In this document: piece by piece, positions 1 through 8,613 of the stretch
How the letters are laid out: each line of letters opens with the position of its first letter
Position numbering within the stretch: the first letter of the stretch is position 1
DNA from: Sinorhizobium sp. RAC02
GTDB lineage: Bacteria > Pseudomonadota > Alphaproteobacteria > Rhizobiales > Rhizobiaceae
DNA: 64,000 nt
Reading direction: 5' to 3'
Assembly: GCF_001713395.1 (NCBI RefSeq)
Contig: NZ_CP016452.1
Coordinates: 1,054,001 to 1,118,000, forward strand
Notes under the pieces: generated by a model
What the model saw: the letters and a program-made list of their open reading frames with translations, nothing else
Databases searched by the model: none
Told to the model about the DNA's origin: nothing
Program-made: the position numbers and the translations under genes

Positions 1-1
1 C

Positions 2-73
2 ATAAGGACGGTGGTGGAGTTCCTGATCGCCGCTGTCCAGGACGATCCTCTCATGGGAGAGTCGGAAGCTTAG
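2..73 (+). CDS. C-terminal end of a probable LysR-family regulator (partial)
   Basis: The first bases read as an open frame of 23 residues ending at a TAG at 71-73; the rest of the gene lies left of the window. The tail (RTVVEFLIAAVQDD...) resembles the closing helix of LysR-type effector domains, where an R-x-V-V-x-F-L-x-A pattern is common. It runs convergently with otsA. The fragment is too short to be sure of the family; it could be the end of another protein. Confidence 0.4.
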   Translation: MRTVVEFLIAAVQDDPLMGESEA

Positions 74-108
74 CTAAGGGGCGCGAGGGATTGTGCAGTT
101 TGTCGCCG

Positions 109-1539
109 TCAAGCGGTGTTCCTGCTGCGCGCCTCTGCCGGAACAGAGCTGCTCTGTTTCGTTGCGCCTTCGGCAAGGTCTTCGAGGAACGTGTCGCACC
201 AGGTAAACACGTCGTTGGCGCGCAGGACGGTCATCATGCTTTCCCAGCGTTCGCGGCGTTCCTGTAACGGCATGACGAGACTGCGCGCTATGGCCTCGGC
301 CGTGCCCTCGACATCGTAGGGATTGACGAGCACGGCATCCTTCAACTCCTGTGCGGCGCCGGCAAAACGCGAGAGCAGGAGGACGCCGGGGTCGTCCTCG
401 CTCTGCGCCGCGACGTATTCCTTGGCGACGAGGTTCATGCCGTCGCGCAGCGGCGTCACCAGCGCGAGCTTGGCCATGCGATAGAGACCTGCCAAAGCGG
501 GGCGGCGCAGGGATCGGTTGACGTAGCGGATCGGCACCCAGTCCACGGTTCCAAGCGCGCCGTTCACCCGGCCGGCCTGCTCCGCCACCGCGCGCTGCAT
601 GGCCTCGTATTCCGGCACCTCGGAGCGCGATTTCGGCGTGATCTGCAGCAGCGTCACCTTGCGCTGGCTGTCCTCGTGCCGAGTGAGGAAGGTCTCGAAG
701 GCATCGATGCGCTGGGTGATGCCCTTGGAGTAGTCGAGCCGGTCGACGCCGATGATCAGTTCCTTGCCGTCGAGGCTCTGCAGCATGCGCTTGTGCAGCG
801 TGGTCTCCGACGCCCGCTTTGCCAGGCTGGCAAATTCAGCTGTCTCAATGCCGATCGGATAGGATTTCGTGGTGAAGGTGCGCTCGCCCACGACGAAGCG
901 GGTCGTGTCCAGCCGGTCCCCGATGCCGAGGCGTGCGAGGCAACCGGCGAAATTTTCCCGGTCGTGATCGGTCTGGAAGCCGATCACATCATAGGCCGTG
1001 AGGCCGTTCAGCAGTTCGTCGTGCACGGGCATGGTGAGGAACACATCCGGGGAGGGCCAGGGGATGTGCAGGAAGAAGCCGATGCGGTTTTTCACGCCCA
1101 GTCGGCGCAGTTCTGCTGCGAGCGGGATGAGATGATAGTCGTGGATCCAGATGAGGTCGTCTTCCTCGATCAACGGCAGAAGACGGCTTGCAAAGAAGCG
1201 GTTCACGCGGAAATAGCCGGTCATTTCCCGCCTGCCATATTCGGCAAGATCCAAGCGGTAGTGGCAGATCGGCCAGAGCACACGGTTGGCAAAGCCCTGG
1301 TAGTACTCCTCGACGTCGCGTTCGGTCAGATCCGTCAACGCGTATTCGATATTGCCATCCTTCATCGTTCGGAGCGGGCCTACCGCGTCCTCGGCGCAGG
1401 ATTGGCCGGACCAGCCGAGCCATAAGCCTCCGCGTGTCTTGAGGGCGGATTGGAGGGCGACCGCCAGGCCACCGGCAGGGGCCGCTCCGCGTTTGTCAGG
1501 AACGGGAACGCGATTGGAAACGACGATAAGACGACTCAT
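109..1539 (-). CDS. otsA: Trehalose-6-phosphate synthase (GT20)
   Basis: A 476-residue glycosyltransferase of the GT20 family that joins UDP-glucose and glucose-6-phosphate to give trehalose-6-phosphate in the cytoplasm, the first step of the OtsAB osmoprotection route. It starts with the family's VSNRVP motif and a GGL glycine loop, then WIHDYHL (acceptor site), [23 protein letters not shown], and the donor-site stretch [15 protein letters not shown] near the C-terminus. The length fits OtsA proteins without a fused phosphatase. No otsB is visible beside it. It is divergent from the ABC operon at 2094, and the reading frame begins directly at the 554-bp intergenic region. Confidence 0.95.
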   Translation of the reverse strand: MSRLIVVSNRVPVPDKRGAAPAGGLAVALQSALKTRGGLWLGWSGQSCAEDAVGPLRTMKDGNIEYALTDLTERDVEEYYQGFANRVLWPICHYRLDLAEYGRREMTGYFRVNRFFASRLLPLIEEDDLIWIHDYHLIPLAAELRRLGVKNRIGFFLHIPWPSPDVFLTMPVHDELLNGLTAYDVIGFQTDHDRENFAGCLARLGIGDRLDTTRFVVGERTFTTKSYPIGIETAEFASLAKRASETTLHKRMLQSLDGKELIIGVDRLDYSKGITQRIDAFETFLTRHEDSQRKVTLLQITPKSRSEVPEYEAMQRAVAEQAGRVNGALGTVDWVPIRYVNRSLRRPALAGLYRMAKLALVTPLRDGMNLVAKEYVAAQSEDDPGVLLLSRFAGAAQELKDAVLVNPYDVEGTAEAIARSLVMPLQERRERWESMMTVLRANDVFTWCDTFLEDLAEGATKQSSSVPAEARSRNTA

Positions 1540-2093
1540 GATTTACGACACCAGACTGACGGGTACTTCGATCACGCTGCGGGAAACCTTCACGAGAGGG
1601 CAGGCGGAATGCCAGCAGGAAGGAGGGCGTTTCGGGATCGAACATTGCCGTCGAATTTATTTTGCGACGCAACATAAACCCGTCCGGGCCGGGAATGTTC
1701 CGTTACATGTGGATATCTCCGTCCACGGCTCGCCCTTTCTTTGGAAGGTGGAGACAAAGATGCAGCCTGTTCGCGGTGTGTGGCCGAAGGGTCGTAACAG
1801 GCTCGCCAGCGCATAATCCGTCTGGAATCCATCTCCGCGCTGTCGCCTTCATCGTGCGTAAATGTCGGACGCGGAAGCGGATCACGCCTCATGTCCACAA
1901 TCATTGCACGGCTGTGCAATATCGTATTGACAGCACCGACTGCGAATGATTGACTGCACATGTTGCCATGTTGCGAATGGGAGGAAACTTTCGCAATTCC
2001 GGCGCGGAATGTGCAGTTGCCGATGAAAATCGGCAGGGGAGGAACACTTGCACGGCTTTGCGAAGTATACTCAAAGTGCACGAGGCGGCCGTC
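1540..2093. promoter_or_regulatory. Divergent intergenic region (otsA / phosphate-ester ABC operon)
   Basis: No convincing gene lies in these 554 bp. The right half carries a strong palindrome at 1903-1920, a TTGACA hexamer at 1927-1932 that could be a -35 element (no good -10 is seen at the usual distance), and a spaced inverted repeat TTGCGAA...TTCGCAA at 1971-1996. An in-frame ATG at 1950 would extend the permease by 48 residues of low-quality sequence over these elements, which argues for the later start at 2094. Confidence 0.55.
1903..1920. promoter_or_regulatory. Candidate LacI-family operator, upstream copy
   Basis: ATTGCACGGCTGTGCAAT has perfect 7-bp inverted arms (ATTGCAC / GTGCAAT) around a 4-bp centre, the size and even symmetry of LacI/GalR operators. 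The same pattern with the same spacing (TTTGCAATCCTGTGCAAA) lies upstream of the lacI-type gene that closes this operon, at 11362-11379. That links the regulator to this promoter. It sits just upstream of TTGACA at 1927. Binding is inferred from the matching pattern only. Confidence 0.65.
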
Positions 2094-3920
2094 ATGGCTT
2101 CGTCTGACGCGCTTTTGGCGCCGGCCCCCGTTGGCGGCGCGCGCTGGCGCTATCGATTGCGGCTGGCTTTGCGCGAGCCGACGACGGTGATCGCGGTCCT
2201 GATGGCGGCGCTCTTTGCCTATCTCATCGTCGTGCCGATCCTGTCTATTCTGGCGGATGCGGCGACCGTGCAGTTCGGCGACGAGCGGCGCACGGGCGGC
2301 GGAGAGGGGGGCTTCACCTCCTACTATCTCTACCGCGCCTTCGCCTCGCCGATCGCCCACGATCTCTTCTGGGAACCGCTTCTCAATACGCTGAAAGTGG
2401 CCTTTGGTGCCATTGCCATCTCGCTTCCGGTCGGCGGCGTGCTTGCCTGGCTGATCGCCCGCACCGACATGTTCGGCCGCCGCTGGTTCGCGACCGCACT
2501 GATCGTGCCCTATATGCTGCCGGCCTGGACCTTCGCGCTTGCCTGGAGCACGCTCTTCAAGAACCGCACCGTCGGCGGCCAGCCGGGCTGGTTCGAGGCG
2601 ATCGGGCTGACCCCGCCGGACTGGCTCGCCTATGGCCAGGTGCCGATCACCATCATTCTCGCGCTTCACTACACGCCCTTCGTCATCCTGCTTTTCGGCT
2701 CGGCGCTGCGGCGCTTCGATAGCCAGCTGGAGGATTCCGCGCGCATTCTCGGCGCACCCGGCTGGGTCGTCGCCGTGCAGATCATATTGCCGCTGATGCG
2801 TCCGGCACTGCTTTCGGCCGTACTGCTCATCTTCGCGAAATGCCTCGGCGAGTTCGGCGTGCCTTATGTGCTTGGCCTGCCGGTGAAATTCGACGTGCTG
2901 GCAACCTCGCTCTACCGCTCCATCGGCTCGCGCCAGACCGGCGTGGCCGGCGTGCTGGCCGGCGCGATCATGCTGATCGGCGTGCTCGCCATCATGGTCG
3001 ATGCCTATCTAGCCCGCGAAGCGCGCCGTTTCGTCACCGTCGGCTCGAAGGGGTCGATGAACCGACTGTCGCGGCTGAAGGGCCTGCGTTGGCCCGCCGC
3101 CGGATTCGCCGGCGTCGTCTTCATGCTCTCGGTCGGCCTGCCGCTGCTGACCCTTGCGCTCTCGACCGTCATGCATCAGCCGGGCAGTTTTGCGCTCTCG
3201 AACTTCACGCTCGATTACTGGATCGGCCAGGACCTGCCGACCGTCGCCATGCGCACCGGTATCCTATTGAGCCCCGATCTCTGGCAGGCGGCCTTCAACA
3301 CGATTTCGATCGTCGGCATCGCCTCCATCTGCTCGGGTATCCTTGGCGTGCTCACCGGCTATGTCGTGGTGCGCACCACCATCCGTCCGCTGGCGATCTT
3401 CCTGCGACAGGTGACATTCATGCCCTATCTGGTGCCGGGCATCGCCTTTGCCGCCGCCTATCTCTCGCTCTTCGCCGTGCAGCGTGGGCCTATTCCCGGC
3501 CTCTATGGCACGACGCTGATCCTCATCCTTGCGCTGATGGCGGACCAGATGCCCTATGCATCCCGCGCCGGCATCTCTGCGATGATGCAGCTCGGCAAGG
3601 AGCCGGAAGAGGCAGCGCAGATCATCGGGGCGGGCTGGTTCCGGCGCATGACGTCCATCGTCATCCCGATCCAGAAGGGCTCGCTCGTCACCGGCATTCT
3701 CCTGCCCTTCATCTCGGGCATCAAGGGGCTCAGTCTTTTCGTCATCCTCGCCGTGCCCGCCACGGATGTGCTGACGACCTTCTCGCTGCGCCTTGTCGAC
3801 TACAACTACACCCAGGCCGCAAACGCCGTGGTGCTGATCATCGCCGGCCTTGCCTATGGCGGCACGGTGCTTGCGCAGCGGCTGACCCGCACCAACCTTG
3901 CCGAGGGACTTGGAACCTGA
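2094..3920 (+). CDS. Fused two-domain ABC permease, Fbp/Afu type
   Basis: A 608-residue inner-membrane permease made of two homologous halves, as in FbpB, AfuB and ThiP proteins. Each half has about six hydrophobic segments and an EAA loop (near residues 211-238, EDSARILGA..., and 505-531, EEAAQIIGA...). I chose ATG 2094 because the upstream extension to 1950 is not conserved-looking and overlaps operator-like sequence. The stop overlaps the ATPase start (ATGA, 3918-3922). The family is often annotated as iron(III) transport. AfuB of Actinobacillus belongs to it and moves hexose phosphates, and the four phosphatase genes downstream here favour an organophosphate substrate. Confidence 0.88.
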   Translation: MASSDALLAPAPVGGARWRYRLRLALREPTTVIAVLMAALFAYLIVVPILSILADAATVQFGDERRTGGGEGGFTSYYLYRAFASPIAHDLFWEPLLNTLKVAFGAIAISLPVGGVLAWLIARTDMFGRRWFATALIVPYMLPAWTFALAWSTLFKNRTVGGQPGWFEAIGLTPPDWLAYGQVPITIILALHYTPFVILLFGSALRRFDSQLEDSARILGAPGWVVAVQIILPLMRPALLSAVLLIFAKCLGEFGVPYVLGLPVKFDVLATSLYRSIGSRQTGVAGVLAGAIMLIGVLAIMVDAYLAREARRFVTVGSKGSMNRLSRLKGLRWPAAGFAGVVFMLSVGLPLLTLALSTVMHQPGSFALSNFTLDYWIGQDLPTVAMRTGILLSPDLWQAAFNTISIVGIASICSGILGVLTGYVVVRTTIRPLAIFLRQVTFMPYLVPGIAFAAAYLSLFAVQRGPIPGLYGTTLILILALMADQMPYASRAGISAMMQLGKEPEEAAQIIGAGWFRRMTSIVIPIQKGSLVTGILLPFISGIKGLSLFVILAVPATDVLTTFSLRLVDYNYTQAANAVVLIIAGLAYGGTVLAQRLTRTNLAEGLGT

Positions 3921-5041
3921 TGCCCGATATCGTTCTCAGCAACGTTCAGAAATCCTATGGCGGCGGTTCGCCCAATGCCGTCAGCGATCTTGATCTTCAT
4001 ATCCACGACGGCGAGTTCATGTGCCTGCTCGGCCCCTCCGGCTGCGGCAAGACGACGACATTGCGCATGATCGCCGGCCTCGAAAACCTGACGGACGGCG
4101 AAATCCGCGTCGGCGAGACGGTGATCGACAGCCCCGCACGCGGCGCCTTTGTCGGTCCGGAAAAACGCGGCATGGGCCTGGTCTTCCAGTCCTATGCGCT
4201 CTGGCCGCATCTCACCATCGAGCGCAACACCGACTTTGGCTTGCGCCTGCGCAAGGTGCCGAAGGCCGAGCGCGAAGCGCGGGTGGAGAAGGTGATGAAG
4301 GCGCTCGACATCGAGAAATACCGCCATCGTTATCCCTCGCAGCTGTCCGGTGGCCAGCAGCAGCGCGTGGCGCTCGCCCGCATGCTGGCGGTCAATCCGG
4401 GCGTGCTGCTGCTCGACGAGCCGCTTTCCAACCTCGATGCGCGCCTGCGCCTCGAAATGCGGGCCGAGTTGAAGCGTATCCACGCGGAGTTCCGCACCAC
4501 CATCGTCTTCGTTACCCATGACCAGTGGGAGGCGATGACGCTCGCCACCTCGATTGCGGTGATGAACGAGGGCCGCCTCCAGCAACTGGGCACGCCAAAC
4601 GACATCTACGACCGGCCGGCCAATCGCTTCGTTGCCGAATTCGTCGGCAGCCCGCCGATCAACATTCTCGAAACGGCGACCGCCCACGCGCTGGACCGCG
4701 CCGCATCGCATTGGCTTGCCGGTCGTCTCGGCGAGAGCGCCGGGGTCGGCTCGGTGGGTTTCCGTCCGGAAGCCCTCCAGATCGCGCGCTCGGAGGCTGC
4801 TGTTCTCGGCGGCAGCTTCCGCCATGCGGCCGAGGTCACGGGCATCCTGCCGACCGGTGGCAGTTGGATCATCGAACTCAAGGTCGATGGTCGCACGCTG
4901 TTTGCCACCACCACGGAAAGCCCGGCGCTGCGCGGCGGGGAGCGGGTGTGGGTGCATGTGCGCCCGACGGCCATGCATGTCTTCGACGCGGCAGGCCTCC
5001 GGCTTGCCGAGGCAGACGATGTGCTGGCGCGTGCCGCCTGA
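3920..5041 (+). CDS. ABC transporter ATP-binding protein, Fbp/Afu type
   Basis: A 373-residue ATPase that would power the permease before it. It has Walker A GPSGCGKTT (38-46), Q-loop FQSYALWPH (89-97), signature LSGGQQQRV (142-150), Walker B LLLDEP (163-168) and the H-loop in FVTHDQWEAM. A C-terminal TOBE-like domain of about 100 residues follows, as usual for the FbpC/PotA group. Its start overlaps the permease stop by 4 bp, which indicates translational coupling. Confidence 0.93.
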   Translation: MPDIVLSNVQKSYGGGSPNAVSDLDLHIHDGEFMCLLGPSGCGKTTTLRMIAGLENLTDGEIRVGETVIDSPARGAFVGPEKRGMGLVFQSYALWPHLTIERNTDFGLRLRKVPKAEREARVEKVMKALDIEKYRHRYPSQLSGGQQQRVALARMLAVNPGVLLLDEPLSNLDARLRLEMRAELKRIHAEFRTTIVFVTHDQWEAMTLATSIAVMNEGRLQQLGTPNDIYDRPANRFVAEFVGSPPINILETATAHALDRAASHWLAGRLGESAGVGSVGFRPEALQIARSEAAVLGGSFRHAAEVTGILPTGGSWIIELKVDGRTLFATTTESPALRGGERVWVHVRPTAMHVFDAAGLRLAEADDVLARAA

Positions 5042-5114
5042 ACAGAAGGCAAATGAAACCTTGTCGCATCCGATGGGAAGAGACGGATGGGACGCAATCT
5101 CGAAGGAGGAGAAC

Positions 5115-6221
5115 ATGAGGAAATACGGTTTATTGGCAGGTGTCGTGCTGGCGACCGCGATGGGCAGCGGAGCGTTGGCGGAGGAGTTCAACCTCGACGC
5201 GCTCATCGAGGCGGCGAAGAAGGAGCCACCGCTGTCGGTTTATGACAGCACCGGCAAGATCGTCGACATGGTCGAGGCCTTCAACGCCAAGTACGGCCTG
5301 AAGGCGGAGGGCGCGAAGTCCAAGGCGACGGCGCAGCTCGAAACGATCATCCGCGAGTCGCAGTCGGGCAATATCCAGACGGACGTCTCCTTCATCTCGG
5401 ATCCGTCGGCCGTCATCGGCCAGCTGATGCCGGCCGGTTTCGTGGAAAACTGGGTGCCGCCGGATCTGGCCAAGGACATTTCGTCGGAAGCGCAGAACCC
5501 GTTGCTCATCGTCTCGAGCCCCAACATCCTCGCCTACAACACCAAGCTCTACGACAAATGCCCGATCACCAATATCTGGCAGCTCACCGAGGCGGAGTGG
5601 AAGGGCAAGGTCTCGATGCAGGACCCGCTCGGCAAGCCGTCCTATACCGACTGGTTCAACCAGATGCGCAGCCGCATCGACGACAAGATCGCCGCCGCCT
5701 ATGAGAAGCAGTACGGCAAGAAGCTGGAAACCGATCTCGGCAGCGCGACGGAAGCCTTTGTCGCGGCTCTTGCCGCCAACGGCCCGCTCCTGACGGATTC
5801 CGACTCCGCCGCAGCCGAAGCCATCGCCGCGCCCGGTCAGAGCGAGCCCTTCGTCGGCCTCGTCTCCTCCGCCAAGTTCCGCGACAATGCCGGCAAGGGC
5901 TTTACGCTCGGCCTTTGTGCTGGGGTAGATCCGATCATCGGCTTCTCCAACGCGACGGTCGGCGTCATCGTGAAAGGCAGCGACAGCCCGAACACGGCAA
6001 AGCTCTTCGTGCGTTATGCCATGACCGCCGAGGGCATCGCACCGCAGGCTGACGACGGCAAGCTTTCTTCCAATGGTACCGTCGGCCTGCCGGCCGACGA
6101 GCCGTCCGGCATTGGCAAGCACCTTGACGCGATGCTCTCCTACAACCCCGCCACGGGCCTGGAAGACTGGGACAGCCGCCAGGACTGGCAGGATTTCTGG
6201 CGGATTCACTACAAGCGCTGA
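5115..6221 (+). CDS. Periplasmic substrate-binding protein of the Fbp/Afu-type importer
   Basis: A 368-residue exported protein with a clear Sec signal (MRKYGLLAGVVLATAMGSGALA, cleavage near residue 22) and the two-lobe layout of extracellular binding proteins of the Fe(III)/AfuA/phosphonate type. ATG 5115 follows a strong ribosome site (AAGGAGGAGAAC). The gene lies 73 bp behind the ATPase and is followed by a hairpin at 6230-6254, a usual arrangement for raising binding-protein expression. I do not see the paired tyrosines typical of iron binding in FbpA. With phosphatases next in the operon, I infer a phosphorylated organic ligand. Confidence 0.85.
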   Translation: MRKYGLLAGVVLATAMGSGALAEEFNLDALIEAAKKEPPLSVYDSTGKIVDMVEAFNAKYGLKAEGAKSKATAQLETIIRESQSGNIQTDVSFISDPSAVIGQLMPAGFVENWVPPDLAKDISSEAQNPLLIVSSPNILAYNTKLYDKCPITNIWQLTEAEWKGKVSMQDPLGKPSYTDWFNQMRSRIDDKIAAAYEKQYGKKLETDLGSATEAFVAALAANGPLLTDSDSAAAEAIAAPGQSEPFVGLVSSAKFRDNAGKGFTLGLCAGVDPIIGFSNATVGVIVKGSDSPNTAKLFVRYAMTAEGIAPQADDGKLSSNGTVGLPADEPSGIGKHLDAMLSYNPATGLEDWDSRQDWQDFWRIHYKR

Positions 6222-6229
6222 ACGAAGAC

Positions 6230-6254
6230 GGACGGGCCGGCTCTCGGCCCGTCC
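6230..6254 (+). other. Intercistronic hairpin after binding-protein gene
   Basis: GGACGGGCCG and CGGCCCGTCC form a perfect 10-bp stem with a 5-nt loop 8 bp after the binding-protein stop. There is no T-run, so it is more likely an mRNA 3'-end stabiliser or partial attenuator than a full terminator. Confidence 0.6.
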
Positions 6255-6275
6255 ACCCATGATGCGAGTTTTCTG

Positions 6276-7133
6276 ATGACCGATCGACTGCTTCGTACCG
6301 CCATCGCCGCCGCCCTTCTGCCCGCGCCCGCTCTTCTGGCGGCGTTCCGGCAAGGCATGGCGGTAGACTATAAGCGTGACCGTCACGATCCCGTGACGGT
6401 ACACGACCGGCGGGCAGAAGCCGTGATCCGCGACCTGATTTTTCGGGAGGTGCCCGATTCCACCTTCATGGGGGAAGAAGGCGGCACGACGGGCACGGGG
6501 CAGGTCAAATGGTTCGTCGATCCAATCGACGGCACATCGAATTTTGCCGCGGGCATCGCATTCTGGTGCACCTCGGTTGGAGCGGTCGTCGATGACAAAG
6601 TCGTCGCGGCGGCAATCCATGATCCGGTTTCGGGGGCGATCTTCTCCGCCTCCGGCGCCGGCGCCTGGCTGAACGACCAGCCATTGGCGCCGGCGCACGC
6701 CTCCGCCGAGCCGCACGCGACGCTGATCACCGGTTATCCCGTGGCGCGGGATTTCGCGCTGGACGGCCGGGATGTCGCGCTCAGCCGCTTCGGCCGGCTG
6801 GTCGAGACCGTGGCGACGGTGCGCCGGCCCGGCAGCGCGGCACTCTCCATCGCCCATGTGGCGGCGGGCTGGGCGGATGCGGCGCTCGGCTTCAGCGTCA
6901 ATCCCTGGGATGTGACGGCGGCGAGCCTCATCCTGCAACGGTCGGGCGGGCGTTACCTGCCGCTGACGCTCGGCAAATGTGCCGCGGATGCGCCGGCTCA
7001 TATGCAGCCCGGCTATGTCGCCCTTAGGCGCGGCGCGGACCACCCTACGGTGGTTGCCATTGCCGAAGAAATTTCCGCTGAACGGAGCCAGAGAATGAAC
7101 AGGATTTTGGAAACGGAAGGACTGCGTGCATGA
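6276..7133 (+). CDS. Inositol monophosphatase family protein, first copy
   Basis: A 285-residue cytoplasmic Mg-dependent phosphatase of the inositol-monophosphatase/SuhB/CysQ superfamily. The metal-site motifs are complete: GEEGG (66-70), DPIDGTSNF (82-90) and NPWDVTA (209-215). The family hydrolyses inositol phosphates, histidinol phosphate, sugar bisphosphates or PAP; sequence alone does not choose between them. The next gene starts inside its stop codon (ATGA at 7130-7133) and encodes a second member of the family, so the two products may act on different positions of one imported substrate. Confidence 0.9.
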   Translation: MTDRLLRTAIAAALLPAPALLAAFRQGMAVDYKRDRHDPVTVHDRRAEAVIRDLIFREVPDSTFMGEEGGTTGTGQVKWFVDPIDGTSNFAAGIAFWCTSVGAVVDDKVVAAAIHDPVSGAIFSASGAGAWLNDQPLAPAHASAEPHATLITGYPVARDFALDGRDVALSRFGRLVETVATVRRPGSAALSIAHVAAGWADAALGFSVNPWDVTAASLILQRSGGRYLPLTLGKCAADAPAHMQPGYVALRRGADHPTVVAIAEEISAERSQRMNRILETEGLRA

Positions 7134-7975
7134 ACATTGGCGATGAGGCGATCGATCGCCGGGAGGTCTTCCTCGCAGACCTGGTGCGGGAGGCGGCAAA
7201 GCTTGCCCGCGCCGGTTTTGCGCGGCAGACGGGACAGGCGGTTAGCATGAAGGGGCCGCAGGACTACCTGACGGAGACCGACGGACAGGTGGAGAACCAT
7301 GTTCGCGCCCGCATTGCTGATATCTTCCCCGAAGACGGGTTCCTTGGGGAGGAGGGCGGCGGCGAGCCGGGCGTCCAGGCCTGGGTGGTCGATCCCATCG
7401 ACGGCACCGCCAACTTCGCCCGCGCCATCCCGCATTTCTGCGTCGCCATCGCCTTCGTCGCCAATGGTGAGGTGCAACTCGGTGCCATCGTCAATCCGGT
7501 GCTGAATGAGGTCTATCTCGCGCGACGCGGCCGGGGGGCGAGCCTCAACGGCAAGCCGATCCGCGTTTCCGCCACCACCGACATCGCCGCCACCTCCTTC
7601 GAGATGGGCTGGTCGAACCGCCGTCCACTCGCCCGTTACATCACTGCCGTCAACGCCCTGTTCGAAGCCGGCAGCAATGTGCGGCGCGGCGCCTGCGGGG
7701 CGCTTGGCCTCGCCTATGTTGCCGACGGGCGCAGCGACGGCTATGCGGAGCTGCACATGAATTCCTGGGATTGCCTTGCTGGCCTGCTGCTCGTGCATGA
7801 GGCCGGTGGCGTCACGGGGCCGTTCCTGTCGCTGGGCGGCCTCGTCGCGGGTGCTCCGGTGCTTGCCGCGGCGCCGGGCGTCGCCAAAACCCTGTCGGAT
7901 GCGACAGGCATTCCCCTTCTTGCCGGGCCGGATCTGCTCGCCGCGGCAGACGAAGACCATCGGAGAACCGCATGA
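7130..7975 (+). CDS. Inositol monophosphatase family protein, second copy
   Basis: A 281-residue paralogue of the preceding protein with the same active-site set: DYLTETD (45-51), GEEGG (73-77), DPIDGTANF (88-96) and NSWDCLAG (211-218). Apart from these motifs the two sequences differ widely, so this is not a recent tandem duplication. It looks closer to classical myo-inositol-1-monophosphatases, with the N-terminal K-x-x-x-D-x-x-T-x-x-D pattern. Start and stop both overlap the neighbours by 4 bp, which places it inside one transcription unit. Confidence 0.9.
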   Translation: MNIGDEAIDRREVFLADLVREAAKLARAGFARQTGQAVSMKGPQDYLTETDGQVENHVRARIADIFPEDGFLGEEGGGEPGVQAWVVDPIDGTANFARAIPHFCVAIAFVANGEVQLGAIVNPVLNEVYLARRGRGASLNGKPIRVSATTDIAATSFEMGWSNRRPLARYITAVNALFEAGSNVRRGACGALGLAYVADGRSDGYAELHMNSWDCLAGLLLVHEAGGVTGPFLSLGGLVAGAPVLAAAPGVAKTLSDATGIPLLAGPDLLAAADEDHRRTA

Positions 7976-8613
7976 CCGAAAAATCCTCCCGCCACTATGA
8001 CCGCCCACCGATCAGCCGCGTCTATGAAAACCTGCCGGGCTTCGGCGTCGATCTCTTCGTCGGCGGTCGCGAGGGCGCGTCGGACGTACCGCTCCTGCGC
8101 GAAAACGGTATCTCCACGGTGCTGAACTGCGCGGTCAACCTCGATTTCAACTATGTCGCCGCGCCCGACGAAGTCTCGCACGACAGCCGCGTCGGTTATG
8201 GCCCGGCGCCGATCCGTTACTACAAGCTCGGCATCGTCGATGGCCCGGGCAATCCCGACACTATGTTCCTTGCTGGCTACTACCAGCTGCTCGGCGCGCT
8301 GCAGCAGGTGCTGCCGGAGAAACCGAGCTACCCGATGCGCGAGCGTGGCAACGTGCTGGTGAACTGCCGTGCCGGGCGCTCCCGTTCAGTTATCCTCGCC
8401 GCCTTGCTGCTGCACCTGCAGGTCCCGAAGGAATTCCCGACACTTGCATCCGCCGTCGACCATGTTCGGGAAAAGCGCGAACTGCGCCGCGATGAATGGC
8501 ATGAGACGCCAAAGCCTATGCTGATTGCAGCCGCCGAGAGTGCCGCGGGCTGGGTGCGCATTGTCGAAGCCGATCGCACGCGCTCCGACGCTCCGGTGAA
8601 GGTTTCCGCATGA
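7972..8613 (+). CDS. Dual-specificity/tyrosine phosphatase-like protein
   Basis: A 213-residue protein with the cysteine-phosphatase P-loop C-R-A-G-R-S-R-S (C132 to R138, the CX5R signature) and candidate general-acid aspartates at 90 and 96. The residue before the catalytic Cys is Asn rather than the usual His, which is atypical and may change activity. Relatives include dual-specificity and phosphoinositide phosphatases, so an inositol- or sugar-phosphate substrate is possible. It overlaps both neighbours by 4 bp (ATGA). Small atypical proteins of this class are unusual in importer operons. Confidence 0.78.
   Translation: MTEKSSRHYDRPPISRVYENLPGFGVDLFVGGREGASDVPLLRENGISTVLNCAVNLDFNYVAAPDEVSHDSRVGYGPAPIRYYKLGIVDGPGNPDTMFLAGYYQLLGALQQVLPEKPSYPMRERGNVLVNCRAGRSRSVILAALLLHLQVPKEFPTLASAVDHVREKRELRRDEWHETPKPMLIAAAESAAGWVRIVEADRTRSDAPVKVSA

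Noticed and set aside
676..1425. 249-codon open frame on the plus strand opposite otsA
   Set aside because: otsA carries the full GT20 motif set; the plus-strand frame is compositional.
1927..1955. Complete sigma-70 promoter starting with TTGACA
   Set aside because: At 17 bp the candidate -10 is TTGACT, too far from TATAAT; only the -35-like hexamer is noted.
1950..2093. Upstream start for the Fbp/Afu-type permease (ATG 1950)
   Set aside because: The added 48 residues lack conserved character and cover a promoter-like hexamer and an inverted repeat; ATG 2094 gives a normal permease N-terminus.
5115..6221. Annotation as iron(III) transport
   Set aside because: The family name would suggest iron, but the operon holds four phosphatases and the iron-binding tyrosine pair was not recognisable, so an organophosphate ligand is preferred as a hypothesis.
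5130..7199. 689-codon open frame on the minus strand
   Set aside because: It lies opposite the binding-protein and first phosphatase genes, whose products have clear family motifs; the reverse frame has Arg/Gly/His-rich sequence typical of antisense frames in GC-rich DNA.
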